The position numbers were made by a program, and so were the translations under genes. The notes under the pieces were generated by a model, which saw only the letters and a program-made list of their open reading frames with translations, made no database searches and had not been told where the DNA came from. Below, in pieces: positions 1-8,032 of a stretch of 64,000 bases of DNA (position 1 is the first letter of the stretch; each line of letters opens with the position of its first letter). The stretch covers positions 1,364,001 to 1,428,000 of the forward strand of contig FSRV01000002.1 in assembly GCA_900142905.1 (NCBI GenBank). Direction: 5' to 3'. Origin of the DNA: Burkholderia sp. GAS332 (GTDB lineage Bacteria; Pseudomonadota; Gammaproteobacteria; Burkholderiales; Burkholderiaceae).

Positions 1-374
1 TGATCGAAACAGGCGAGGTGGAAGCCGGCTTGCAGTTGTTCGTCGATTCGGTGAGCCGCCCCGGTTTCTGGGCGATGAGCACGCCGGGTTTTCGCAAAAT
101 GGCGACCGACAATGCACACACACTCGCGCGTCAATTCCGCGACCCGTTGCCCGCTTACGTACCCGAGCATGCGGCCGAAGTGCGCTGCCCTGTGCTGCTG
201 ATCGACGGCGAAAAGAGTCCCGACATGTTCCGCCGCACGGCGACGGCGCTGCAAACATGGCTGCCGGATGCGCGCCGCGAAACGGTACGTGGCGCCTCGC
301 ACGGGATGAATCTTGCGCATCCGGCAGCGTTCAATCGCTACGTCGACGAGTTCATTCGCTCAGTCGACGCTTGA
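1..374 (+). CDS. Alpha/beta-hydrolase, C-terminal part (gene cut by window edge)
   Basis: The reading frame is open from the first bases (frame starting at base 3) to TGA at 372-374, so this is the 3' end of a gene starting outside the window. The visible 124 or so residues have the layout of the last third of an alpha/beta-hydrolase: a helical cap stretch, then a strand ending in LLIDGEKSPD, which fits the acidic-residue loop, and SHGMNLAHP, where the His fits the catalytic histidine. The nucleophile elbow must lie upstream of the window. Substrate cannot be told. The next gene is on the other strand and converges on it. Confidence 0.75.
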   Translation, partial: IETGEVEAGLQLFVDSVSRPGFWAMSTPGFRKMATDNAHTLARQFRDPLPAYVPEHAAEVRCPVLLIDGEKSPDMFRRTATALQTWLPDARRETVRGASHGMNLAHPAAFNRYVDEFIRSVDA

Positions 375-449
375 TCAGCGCGCGATGACCGCGTTGTGCA
401 CGCGCCCGCGTATGGGGCCGAGCACGGGCGATTGATCGCTGGATGCCGT

Positions 450-851
450 TTAAGCCTTGCGATGCGCGTCTTTATCGAGCGCGCGTTCCGCTGCTTCGCC
501 GACGAGGCCGTGGTAATACAGATGCACGCCGATCGCGAGCGAGTCGTTGCGAATTTCGTGGAAGGCCTTCCATGCCTTCACGGGGTCTTTGAACAGCAGA
601 TAGTGCGCTTCCTGCGCGATCAGATCCGCGACTTCGTGCAGACCATGGCCGTGCAGGACATTGACGAGTGCGTCGAGACTGTTATGGGTGCGTGCGTCGG
701 TACGCGGGTAAAGCATATGCAGCACCGCCACGTCTTGCGTCTTCAGTGCTGCTGACAACGCCACGACGATGTCCTGGTGATTCAGCGCGCTGACGATGTT
801 GTCGTCGGTGTGGACGTGATCCGGAAACAGTGTTTCGAGTGAGGCGTTCAT
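450..851 (-). CDS. Conserved small protein of unknown function (133 aa)
   Basis: I do not recognise the family. The start at 851 (MNASLETL...) is chosen over a longer reading because AGGAAGGA lies just upstream on the minus strand at a good distance and the extra N-terminal residues of the longer reading run through a terminator hairpin. The protein is 133 aa, soluble, rich in His and Leu, apparently helical, without signal peptide or membrane segment. It has no co-directional close neighbour: it converges on the truncated hydrolase and diverges from gltA. Its leader contains an intrinsic-terminator-like hairpin (880-906), so expression may be attenuated. Confidence 0.6.
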   Translation of the reverse strand: MNASLETLFPDHVHTDDNIVSALNHQDIVVALSAALKTQDVAVLHMLYPRTDARTHNSLDALVNVLHGHGLHEVADLIAQEAHYLLFKDPVKAWKAFHEIRNDSLAIGVHLYYHGLVGEAAERALDKDAHRKA

Positions 852-1284
852 CGGGTCCTTCCTGATCTTCTGGCTGATGAAAAAAGCCCGCCGTAGGACG
901 GCGGGCCAAAGACAGCGATGTGTTCGCAGGGGAAGCAAAACACGGATTCAGTATCGCAGAGCGGCGTTGCTTATGCAGCTTGACTGCCGCAAAACATTGT
1001 TGCAGTAATTGTACGAACTTTCATTTAGCAGGCAACGTCGCCAAGCGGACGCAGCGCCTTTTCGAGCGGCGCACTTCCGTTTATTTCGGCGTGTTTCAGG
1101 CGACTTTGCCCATTTTTCAGGCAATGAATGTTGCGTCAGTCGAGATGGATTGTTGCTGCCATTCGACGCAATCAAAGCCCTTGCGGACCGTAGAATGCGA
1201 AGCGGAGCCTGAGCATGCCAAGCGATGATCCCACGATCCAGCATGCCGGCATGTGTGCGATATGAAAGTAAAAGGAACGTGTAG
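852..1284. other. Divergent intergenic region, 133-aa gene / gltA
   Basis: Apart from the hairpin at 880-906 I see no gene here. On the minus strand a nine-codon open frame (MFCGSQAA, ATG near 997) precedes the hairpin; it could be a leader peptide but has no marked codon repetition. An AAAAGGA ribosome site lies just before gltA. I cannot assign a convincing -35/-10 pair for gltA. Confidence 0.4.
880..906 (-). terminator. Terminator-like hairpin in the leader of the 133-aa gene
   Basis: On the minus strand a perfect 9-bp GC-rich stem (898-906 pairing with 886-894, loop 895-897) is followed by six T (880-885). It ends only 28 bases before the start codon at 851, so it is an attenuator, the end of a small RNA, or the end of an unseen upstream transcript. 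Confidence 0.7.
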
Positions 1285-2583
1285 ATGAACTCGAAGACAC
1301 ACGCAACGCTGAGTTTTTCCGACAGCGATCAAACGATTGATTTGCCCATTTATCAGGGCACACTCGGGCCGGACGTCATCGACATCCGCAAGCTGTACGG
1401 CCAGACGGGCAAGTTCACGTACGACCCGGGCTTCATGTCCACGGCGGCATGCAATTCCGAAATCACGTATATCGACGGTGACAAAGGCGAGCTGCTGTAT
1501 CGCGGTTATCCGATCGACAATCTGGCGCAAAACGCCGACTTCCTTGAAACCTGCTACCTGCTGCTGAAGGGCGAACTGCCGAATGCGGCGCAGAAGGAAG
1601 AGTTCGTCACCACGGTTACGCAGCACACGATGGTGCACGAGCAGATGCATTTCTTCTTCCGCGGTTTTCGCCGTGACGCGCATCCGATGGCGATTCTGGT
1701 TGCTGCAGTTGGCGCGTTGTCGGCGTTCTATCACGATTCGCTCGACATCAGCAATCCGCAGCATCGTGACGTATCCGCGATCCGCATGATTGCGAAGCTG
1801 CCGACCCTGGTGGCGATGGCTTACAAGTACACCGTGGGGCAGCCGTTCGTTTATCCGAAGAACGACCTGTCGTATAGCGCGAATTTCATGCGCATGATGT
1901 TCGCCAATCCGGCGGAAGAGTATGAGGTCAATGACGTGCTGGTGCGCGCGCTGGATCGTATTCTGATTTTGCATGCGGATCACGAGCAGAATGCGTCGAC
2001 CTCGACGGTGCGGTTGGCGGGGTCATCGGGCGCGAATCCATTTGCGTGTATCGCAGCGGGTATCGCTTGTTTGTGGGGACCGGCGCACGGTGGTGCGAAT
2101 GAAGCTGCGTTGAATATGCTGGAGGAGATCGGTTCGGTCGACAACATTCCTGAGTTCATTGCGAAGGTGAAGGACAAGAACTCGGGTGTGAAGCTGATGG
2201 GGTTTGGTCATCGCGTCTACAAGAATTACGATCCGCGTGCGAAGCTGATGCGCGAGACTTGCTATGAAGTGCTGGAGGAGTTGGGCCTGCACGACGATCC
2301 GCTGTTCAAGCTGGCGATGGCGCTCGAGAAGATCGCGTTGGAAGACGACTACTTCGTGTCGCGGAAGTTGTATCCGAATGTTGATTTTTATTCGGGGATT
2401 GTGCAGCGTGCATTGGGCATCCCGACCGCGATGTTCACGTGTATCTTCGCGATGGCGCGTACGGTTGGGTGGATTGCGCAGTGGAATGAGATGATTGCCG
2501 ATCCGGAGCAGAAGATTGGGCGGCCGCGGCAGTTGTTCGTGGGTGAGACTCAGCGTGAGGCTCGGGCGCTTGCCAAGCGGTAA
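1285..2583 (+). CDS. gltA: Citrate synthase (type II, hexameric-type)
   Basis: Condenses oxaloacetate and acetyl-CoA to citrate, the entry step of the TCA cycle, in the cytoplasm. The 432-aa length and the N-terminal extension match the Gram-negative NADH-regulated form. Catalytic residues are visible: His268 in PAHGGANEA, His309 in [12 protein letters not shown] and Asp367 in NVDFYSG, equivalent to E. coli His264, His305 and Asp362. ATG is preceded by AAAAGGA. The gene stands alone: no sdh genes adjoin it, unlike the sdh-gltA arrangement I know from Burkholderia chromosome 2, so this may be an extra copy. A large inverted repeat begins six bases after the stop. Confidence 0.97.
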   Translation: MNSKTHATLSFSDSDQTIDLPIYQGTLGPDVIDIRKLYGQTGKFTYDPGFMSTAACNSEITYIDGDKGELLYRGYPIDNLAQNADFLETCYLLLKGELPNAAQKEEFVTTVTQHTMVHEQMHFFFRGFRRDAHPMAILVAAVGALSAFYHDSLDISNPQHRDVSAIRMIAKLPTLVAMAYKYTVGQPFVYPKNDLSYSANFMRMMFANPAEEYEVNDVLVRALDRILILHADHEQNASTSTVRLAGSSGANPFACIAAGIACLWGPAHGGANEAALNMLEEIGSVDNIPEFIAKVKDKNSGVKLMGFGHRVYKNYDPRAKLMRETCYEVLEELGLHDDPLFKLAMALEKIALEDDYFVSRKLYPNVDFYSGIVQRALGIPTAMFTCIFAMARTVGWIAQWNEMIADPEQKIGRPRQLFVGETQREARALAKR

Positions 2584-2588
2584 AGGTT

Positions 2589-2838
2589 CGGTTTTTTGCC
2601 TGCTCGGCGGTTGTTGTCTGGTTGCCTGCGGTGTTGGCCTTTCCTTGATTTCTTAGTGGTTTATTAGCGTTGCCCCTGTGCGGGGCGGCACCTACTTTTC
2701 TTTGCCGGCCGCAAAGAAAAGTAGGCAAAAGAAAGCGGCTCGAACCCCCTGCTAAGCGGGTCTCTCGCACAGCCACGGTAGTGGTGCATCTGGAATCTGT
2801 GCTCTCGCACATTCCGCGTTCGTGACAAGGCAGTCATA
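2589..2838 (+). repeat. Left arm of a long inverted repeat downstream of gltA
   Basis: This stretch is the imperfect reverse complement of 3090-3394 (by eye well above 80 percent identical over the core 2633-2815). It holds its own perfect 15-bp hairpin (2691-2705 with 2711-2725, loop CGGCC). I recall this sequence type, with its CAAAGAAAAGTAGGCAAA core, as a dispersed intergenic repeat in Paraburkholderia. Short open frames in it look spurious. Confidence 0.8.
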
Positions 2839-3089
2839 CTTCCGGCGGCGCTGCGCGCGCCGAAGCGCATTTCTTAAACCCGTGCGCTGCGTTTGGCGCT
2901 CGTGTTTTTCTCTGAACACTAGCGCGTCATTACGCGGCCACCGCCAGACATTTCATTCGGAGTGGATCTCGCTCGCAAGAGCACATACGCCTCGCCGAGG
3001 CGAAGCCGATGGCTCCCACCACACCCAAACGAAGCCCTTGGTTTCCCATGCAGACCCATCCGCGACGCACGTAGTGCGGAGTGGGAGCT

Positions 3090-3394
3090 GATGAGTGCTT
3101 TGTCACTACCGCCGAATGTGCGGGGGCACGGATTCCAGATGCACCACTACCGTTACTGTGCGAGAGACCCGCTTAGCAGGGGCCTCTAGCCGCTTTCTTT
3201 GCTTATCTTTCTTTGCGGCGGCAAAGAAAGTAAGTGCCGCCCCGCACAGGGGCAACACTAATAGACCACTAAGAAATCAAGGAAAGGCCAACGCCGTCAG
3301 CGCATAGCCAATAAGCGCCGCGCAGGCAATCAGATCAAGGAAAGGCCAACGCCGCCAGCGCACAGCCAATAGGCGCCGCGCAGGCAAAAAAACC
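3090..3394 (-). repeat. Right arm of the long inverted repeat
   Basis: Reverse-complement counterpart of the left arm, ending in a run of A that mirrors the T-run after gltA. It is longer than the left arm because a 58-base unit at its outer end is duplicated. Roughly 250 bases of unremarkable sequence separate the two arms. Its internal hairpin (3207-3216 with 3221-3230) is less perfect than on the left. Confidence 0.78.
3276..3387 (+). repeat. Direct repeat, two 54-base copies with period 58
   Basis: Copy 1 at 3276-3329 and copy 2 at 3334-3387 both begin ATCAAGGAAAGGCCAACGCC and end GCCGCGCAGGCAA, with three mismatches between them. Each contains part of the outer inverted-repeat arm, so one copy arose by local duplication. 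Confidence 0.85.
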
Positions 3395-3573
3395 AAACCT
3401 ACCTGCACGTCCCGTGCCAAAAACAAAAAACCGAAACTCCCTTGTGATAAGTTCGTCTGACGCAAACAGACCCTCTACAATCGGAAGCGACGAGCCAGCA
3501 CGCAGCGCTGACCGAAACCAAACCCGAACCTCAACGCGAAAGCGAAAAACCGAACCCCATAGGAGTGACCCTG

Positions 3574-5856
3574 ATGCAGCAGCCAGAAGCCCTCGGCGGC
3601 CTGTCCCACTCGGGCGGAATCGACCACCGCGAACCCGAGCCGGACGGCGCGTTCATCCCGACAGAAAACCTCAACGTCGCGAGCGCTACCCAGCACGTGC
3701 TGAAGTCTGGCGACACCTTCATCGTCAACGACCCCCTCGGCGATATCACCGGCCACGACGACGGCCTGTTCGTCAACGACACCCGCGTCCTCTCGAGCCT
3801 GCGCCTCACCTTCGGCGGCCGCGCGCCTTCGTTGTTGTCAGGCAGCGTCAGCAGCGACAACACCTCATTCACCGCACATCTGACCAACCGCCCCCTGCCG
3901 CCGCTCGGCGGCGACAGCACACCGGAAGGCGTGATCCACGTCGAACGCGTGCGCGTGCTCTCCGGCACCGTGCTCAATGAAGCCATCGAACTCACCAACT
4001 ACGGCACGAGCGACGCCGTCGTACCACTGTCCATCTCCTTCGCAAGCGACTTCCGCGACATGTTCGAAGTGCGCGGCCTCAAGCGCGACAAACAGGGCCG
4101 TGTCGAACCGGCACGCGTCGAAAATCGCGAGGTGCTGCTCGGCTATATCGGTCTCGATGACGTGGCGCGCAATGTGCAGATCGCCTTCTCGCCGGAGCCG
4201 GACAAGCTCTTCGCCGATCGTGCGGACTACACCGTCAAGCTGCCGGCGCAAGCGTGCGTGTCGATCTATCTGTCTGTCTCGGTGCAAGTCGTCGCGCAAG
4301 CCGACAAACCGGCCGCGGGCGTCGCGCAACCCACGCACGCGGTGAGCGAAGCCCATCTGTCGCAAATCGATGCGGAGCGGCCGCGCGTCGGCCGCGCTGC
4401 GGTGCGCGCCGCACTGGTCGACGCCCACCTGGTGATGCGTGAACGGCGCCGCGTCACCGCGCGGGTGCGGTCGAGCAATCCGCTCTTCAACGCGTGGATC
4501 GACCGCTCGCTTGCCGACCTGGGCCTGCTGACGACCGATCTCGCCACGGGGCCGTATCCCTACGCCGGCATCCCCTGGTTTTCAACGCCGTTCGGCCGCG
4601 ATGCGATCATCACGTCGTTGCAGACGTTGTGGCTGCAACCGAATCTGGCCGCAGGCGTGCTGCGCTTTCTCGCCGAACATCAGGCGCGCGACAATTCGCC
4701 GTTTCGTGACGCCGCGCCCGGCAAGATCATGCACGAGATGCGCAAGGGTGAAATGGCCGCCACCGGCGAGGTGCCGTTCGCGCTGTACTACGGCGGCGTC
4801 GACAGCACGCCGCTCTTCATCGTGCTGGCCGGCGCCTATGCGGGACGCACGGGGGACCTCGCCCTGATCGACGAGTTGTGGCCGGCGTTGGAGCGCGCGG
4901 CGCAATGGGTCTCGGGCGTCTGCGACAAGAATCGTTATGGGCTGCTGGACTATCAGCGTGAGTCCGATGGCGGTCTCGCCAATCAAGGCTGGAAGGACAG
5001 CCACGATTCGGTCTTCCACGCCGATGGCCGCTTCCCCGACGGTCCTATCGCACTCGTCGAAGTGCAGGCGTATGCGAGCGCGGCATTCGACACGATGGCT
5101 CATTTCGCCAAGCTGCGGGGCCTGCACGATGCGGCCAAGCAATACAGCGAACGTGCGAAGAAAATCCGTCAGTGCGTCGAAGAAAAGTACTGGATGGAAG
5201 AGTCCGGCTTCTATGGCATCGCGCTCGACGGCCACGGCGAACTGTGCCGCGTGATGGCATCGAATGCCGGCCATTTGCTGGCCTTCGGTCTGCCCTCGCG
5301 CGAGCGCGGCGAAGCGGTGGTGCGCGCGCTCGACTCGACGCTGTTCCACACCGGCTGGGGCGTGCGCACGCTGGCCGCGAGCCAGGCGCGCTTCAATCCG
5401 ATGGCGTATCACAACGGGTCGGTCTGGCCGCATGACAACGCGCTCTGCGCACGCGGCCTGTCGCAATACGGCGGCAAGGCAGCGGCGGTGCGGCTGTTGC
5501 AGGCGCTGTTCCAGGCGGCGGTCAATTTCGACATGCGCCTGCCCGAACTGTTCTGCGGTTTCCCGCGGCGGCGCGGCGAGCCGCCCACTGCCTATCCGGT
5601 CGCCTGTCTGCCGCAAGCCTGGGCGGCGGGCTCGCCGTTCATGATGCTGGAAGCGTGTCTGGGCATTACGATCGATGCGACCCGGCGCGAAGTGGTCATC
5701 GAACAGCCCATGCTGCCCGAGGGCATCGACTGGCTCGAAGTCGGCGACCTGAAGGTGGGCGATTCGTCGGTGTCGATCACGTTCCGGCGGATCGGCGACA
5801 AGGTGGTCGCGTCGGCGGCCGAGCAGGGCGACGTGCGGGTGGTCGCGCTTCTCTAG
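3574..5856 (+). CDS. Amylo-alpha-1,6-glucosidase / bacterial glycogen-debranching-like protein
   Basis: Predicted to hydrolyse alpha-1,6 branch points or related alpha-glucosides. The N-terminal part (about residues 20-220) reads like the beta-rich domain of bacterial debranching enzymes (GDE_N_bis type: DGLFVNDTRVLS, then repeated LTNYG-type strands). The C-terminal part (about 300-700) is an (alpha/alpha)6 glycosidase with IPWFSTPFGRDAIIT, WKDSHDS and the NGSVWPHDNA motif near residue 614. I start at ATG 3574, eight bases after AGGAG; a GTG three codons upstream lies inside that ribosome site. 760 aa, no signal peptide, so cytoplasmic. Exact substrate is inferred from the family only. It is followed by a separately controlled RpiR regulator. 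Confidence 0.85.
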   Translation: MQQPEALGGLSHSGGIDHREPEPDGAFIPTENLNVASATQHVLKSGDTFIVNDPLGDITGHDDGLFVNDTRVLSSLRLTFGGRAPSLLSGSVSSDNTSFTAHLTNRPLPPLGGDSTPEGVIHVERVRVLSGTVLNEAIELTNYGTSDAVVPLSISFASDFRDMFEVRGLKRDKQGRVEPARVENREVLLGYIGLDDVARNVQIAFSPEPDKLFADRADYTVKLPAQACVSIYLSVSVQVVAQADKPAAGVAQPTHAVSEAHLSQIDAERPRVGRAAVRAALVDAHLVMRERRRVTARVRSSNPLFNAWIDRSLADLGLLTTDLATGPYPYAGIPWFSTPFGRDAIITSLQTLWLQPNLAAGVLRFLAEHQARDNSPFRDAAPGKIMHEMRKGEMAATGEVPFALYYGGVDSTPLFIVLAGAYAGRTGDLALIDELWPALERAAQWVSGVCDKNRYGLLDYQRESDGGLANQGWKDSHDSVFHADGRFPDGPIALVEVQAYASAAFDTMAHFAKLRGLHDAAKQYSERAKKIRQCVEEKYWMEESGFYGIALDGHGELCRVMASNAGHLLAFGLPSRERGEAVVRALDSTLFHTGWGVRTLAASQARFNPMAYHNGSVWPHDNALCARGLSQYGGKAAAVRLLQALFQAAVNFDMRLPELFCGFPRRRGEPPTAYPVACLPQAWAAGSPFMMLEACLGITIDATRREVVIEQPMLPEGIDWLEVGDLKVGDSSVSITFRRIGDKVVASAAEQGDVRVVALL

Positions 5857-5909
5857 ACCCCCGTCGGCAGCACGCTGGAAGTTCTGTTGGATGCGATGCA
5901 CCGGGTGGT

Positions 5910-5923
5910 AACATTTGTTGTCA
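5910..5923. promoter_or_regulatory. Putative RpiR operator before the regulator gene
   Basis: AACATTTGTTGTCA is the exact reverse complement of TGACAACAAATGTT at 6882-6895, inside the promoter of the next operon. The two copies flank the RpiR gene, which suggests autoregulation by that protein. Confidence 0.6.
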
Positions 5924-5953
5924 TCCTTATCGACCGCTCGCCCGGTACACCGC

Positions 5954-6808
5954 ATGCCAGACAGTTTCGACCAGCTCGCCGCCCTGATCCGGGCGCGCTT
6001 CTCCGAACTGAGTCCGCAGTTCCAGATGGGAGCAGGGTTCCTGCTCGATCATCCCGACGAAGTGGCGGTCTCGTCGATGCGCAAAGTGGCCGAGCGGGCG
6101 CAGGTGCAACCGGCCTCGCTGGTGCGGCTGTCGCAGCAATTGGGTTTTCCCGGCTGGAACGAATTGCGCAACCTGTTCGTCGCGCGCGTGCGTACGCGGC
6201 CCGAGCCGCTCACCAGCCGCGCCCGTTCACTCGTCAAATCGAAAGATGCACTGGCGAACGACCTGCTGGTCGCGCAACAACACAATCTTGAAGTTACGGC
6301 TGCGCATAACGGCCGCGTGATCGTGGAAGCGGCGCGTCTGTTGCGGCGCGCGCCGCATGTGCATGTTGCAGGCTTTCGCTCCTGCTATGCCGTGGCGTTC
6401 GGCCTTGTCTACGGCTACCGGCTGTTCCGTTCGTCGGTGTCGCTGCTCAACGGCGAGGCGGGCACGCTGGAGATGCAACTGCGCACGGTCGCGCGTGATA
6501 GCGCGACCATCGTCATCAGTTTCGCGCCGTATTCAGTTGAAGCGGCGCGCGTGGCCGAAGCCGCGCTGGAAAAAGGCAGCAAGCTGATCGCGATCACGGA
6601 CAGCGCGGTCTCGCCGATCGCGTTGAACGCCGACAAGGTGCTGATCTTTTCGCACGAGAGCCCGTCGTTCTTTCCTTCGCTGGTGGCGGCCACGGCGATT
6701 TCTGAATCGCTGGTCGCGCATCTGCTCGCGCTGGAAGGCTCGGGAGCGGTCGAGCAACTTGCCATCGCCGAGCAATCGCTGCATGAAAAGGGCGCGTACG
6801 TGCCTTGA
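5954..6808 (+). CDS. RpiR/MurR-family transcriptional regulator (HTH + SIS)
   Basis: A DNA-binding regulator that senses a phosphosugar-like or related ligand. Residues 1-80 form the RpiR-type helix-turn-helix domain (SSMRKVAERAQVQPASLVRLSQQLGF); residues about 110-260 are a SIS domain (VHVAGFRSCYAVAFGLVYGYRLF, then IVISFAPYSVEAARVAEAA with the typical SIS core). ATG 5954 is preferred to an upstream TTG because the upstream reading runs through the putative operator. 284 aa. It is followed by 132 bases and then by the C45/aminotransferase operon, which carries the same 14-base site in its promoter, so that operon is the probable target. Confidence 0.88.
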   Translation: MPDSFDQLAALIRARFSELSPQFQMGAGFLLDHPDEVAVSSMRKVAERAQVQPASLVRLSQQLGFPGWNELRNLFVARVRTRPEPLTSRARSLVKSKDALANDLLVAQQHNLEVTAAHNGRVIVEAARLLRRAPHVHVAGFRSCYAVAFGLVYGYRLFRSSVSLLNGEAGTLEMQLRTVARDSATIVISFAPYSVEAARVAEAALEKGSKLIAITDSAVSPIALNADKVLIFSHESPSFFPSLVAATAISESLVAHLLALEGSGAVEQLAIAEQSLHEKGAYVP

Positions 6809-6880
6809 TGCTTGTCCTCTGAGGCAGGCTGCGGCTTGCCACGGAGCATGGCCGCTCCGTTTGGTTCATCATCGCACCGT

Positions 6881-6910
6881 TTGACAACAAATGTTGTTTG
6901 GAAGTATAAA
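6881..6910 (+). promoter_or_regulatory. Sigma-70 promoter with embedded RpiR operator
   Basis: TTGACA (6881-6886) and TATAAA (6905-6910) are separated by 18 bases. The sequence shared with the regulator's own leader (6882-6895) covers the -35 box, so binding would block polymerase. Further downstream CGTACC (from 6913) and GGTACG (from 6931) form a weaker inverted pair. Confidence 0.7.
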
Positions 6911-6940
6911 TGCGTACCGATTGTTGAATAGGTACGAACC

Positions 6941-7999
6941 GTGGTGTCCAGGCAGGATTTAAGTCTCTTTCAGGTGGGCGGTGAGCCGTATGACATCGGT
7001 TACCGGCTAGGCGAACTCGCCAGACCGGTGTTCGCCGACTATATGGAACAGAGCAGTGCGTGGCGGGCGGTTCGGCGCTGGCGCGGCGATCCGTTCGTCC
7101 AGCAGTTGCGTGAGGCGGCCCAGGCGCATTGTCCTGCGCTGCTGGTCGAGCTGGACGGTATGGCGGCAGGACTGGATTGGTCCGCGGAAGATATATTTTT
7201 GTGGAACTGCCGCGGCGAGTTGATTCACAACGCGCCGGACGGTTGCACCACCCTGGCCGCCGTCGCAGGCAATGCGCGTTTCATTGCACACAATGAAGAC
7301 GGTGATCCCTTTCTGCGCGAGCGCTGCGCTCTGGTCGAGGTTCAACCTGCCGGCAAGCCCGGTTTCATCAGTTTCTATTACCCTGGATCGTTGCCGGGGC
7401 ACACCTTCGCGGCCAACCGCGCCGGTCTCGTGCAGGCCATCAACAATCTGCGCATTCGCGTACCGGCAGCGGGCGTGCCACGCATGATTCTCTCGCGCGC
7501 GGTGCTGGATGCGGCCTCGCTTGACGAGGCGCTGCGCATCCTGCGCGACACGCCGGCTGCGAGCGGCTTTCATCACACGCTTGGTTGTGCCGGGGATGGG
7601 CGTCTCCTGAGCGTCGAAGCCAGCGCACGGCGATGTTCCGTGCAAACGGTGTCCACGATCGCCGGCCATGCGAACCATCTGATTCATCCCGGTTGCGAAG
7701 CTGAGGCGCAAATCGTCACCGATTCTTCGCGTGACCGGCAGGCGCGTGTCGAACATTTGCTGACCACGCTCGCCGGTCCAGTCACCCCGGCCGCATTGCT
7801 CGATGTGTTGCAAGATCGCGCGCCTTCAGGCCTGCCGATCTACCGCGACGACCCGCTCGATCCCGACGACGAAAACACGCTCGCCACGGCGCTATTCAAC
7901 ATCGGCAGCGACGGGGTCTCGATGGCAGTCTATCGACAGGGCCAATGCGTGTTCGACACCGTCATCGCATGCAAGCCGTCCGCGCCGACCGGCGCCTGA
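6941..7999 (+). CDS. C45-family acyltransferase/amidohydrolase (Ntn-hydrolase)
   Basis: Member of the peptidase C45 family (acyl-CoA:6-aminopenicillanic acid acyltransferase-like). These enzymes cleave themselves before a Cys, which then becomes the N-terminal nucleophile. The probable site is Asp-Gly-Cys102 in APDGCTTLAA; RFIAHNEDGDP follows as usual. The start is GTG 6941 (a second GTG follows directly); the ribosome site is weak. 352 aa, no signal peptide. It is first in an operon: 33 bases to an aminotransferase and then an AhpD-like gene. That context suggests hydrolysis of an N-acylated amine or amino acid whose product is then transaminated; this is inference. Probably repressed by the adjacent RpiR protein. 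Confidence 0.82.
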   Translation: MVSRQDLSLFQVGGEPYDIGYRLGELARPVFADYMEQSSAWRAVRRWRGDPFVQQLREAAQAHCPALLVELDGMAAGLDWSAEDIFLWNCRGELIHNAPDGCTTLAAVAGNARFIAHNEDGDPFLRERCALVEVQPAGKPGFISFYYPGSLPGHTFAANRAGLVQAINNLRIRVPAAGVPRMILSRAVLDAASLDEALRILRDTPAASGFHHTLGCAGDGRLLSVEASARRCSVQTVSTIAGHANHLIHPGCEAEAQIVTDSSRDRQARVEHLLTTLAGPVTPAALLDVLQDRAPSGLPIYRDDPLDPDDENTLATALFNIGSDGVSMAVYRQGQCVFDTVIACKPSAPTGA

Positions 8000-8032
8000 T
8001 TGGCAGTCGCCATAGAAAGGAAAGTGAAAACT

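Noticed and set aside
2664..3307. Short open frames in the inverted repeat
   Set aside because: They are translations of the repeat itself, of a type often annotated spuriously in this genus.
4582..5955. Long minus-strand open frame opposite the debranching enzyme
   Set aside because: GC-rich antisense artefact; the plus-strand protein has clear motifs.
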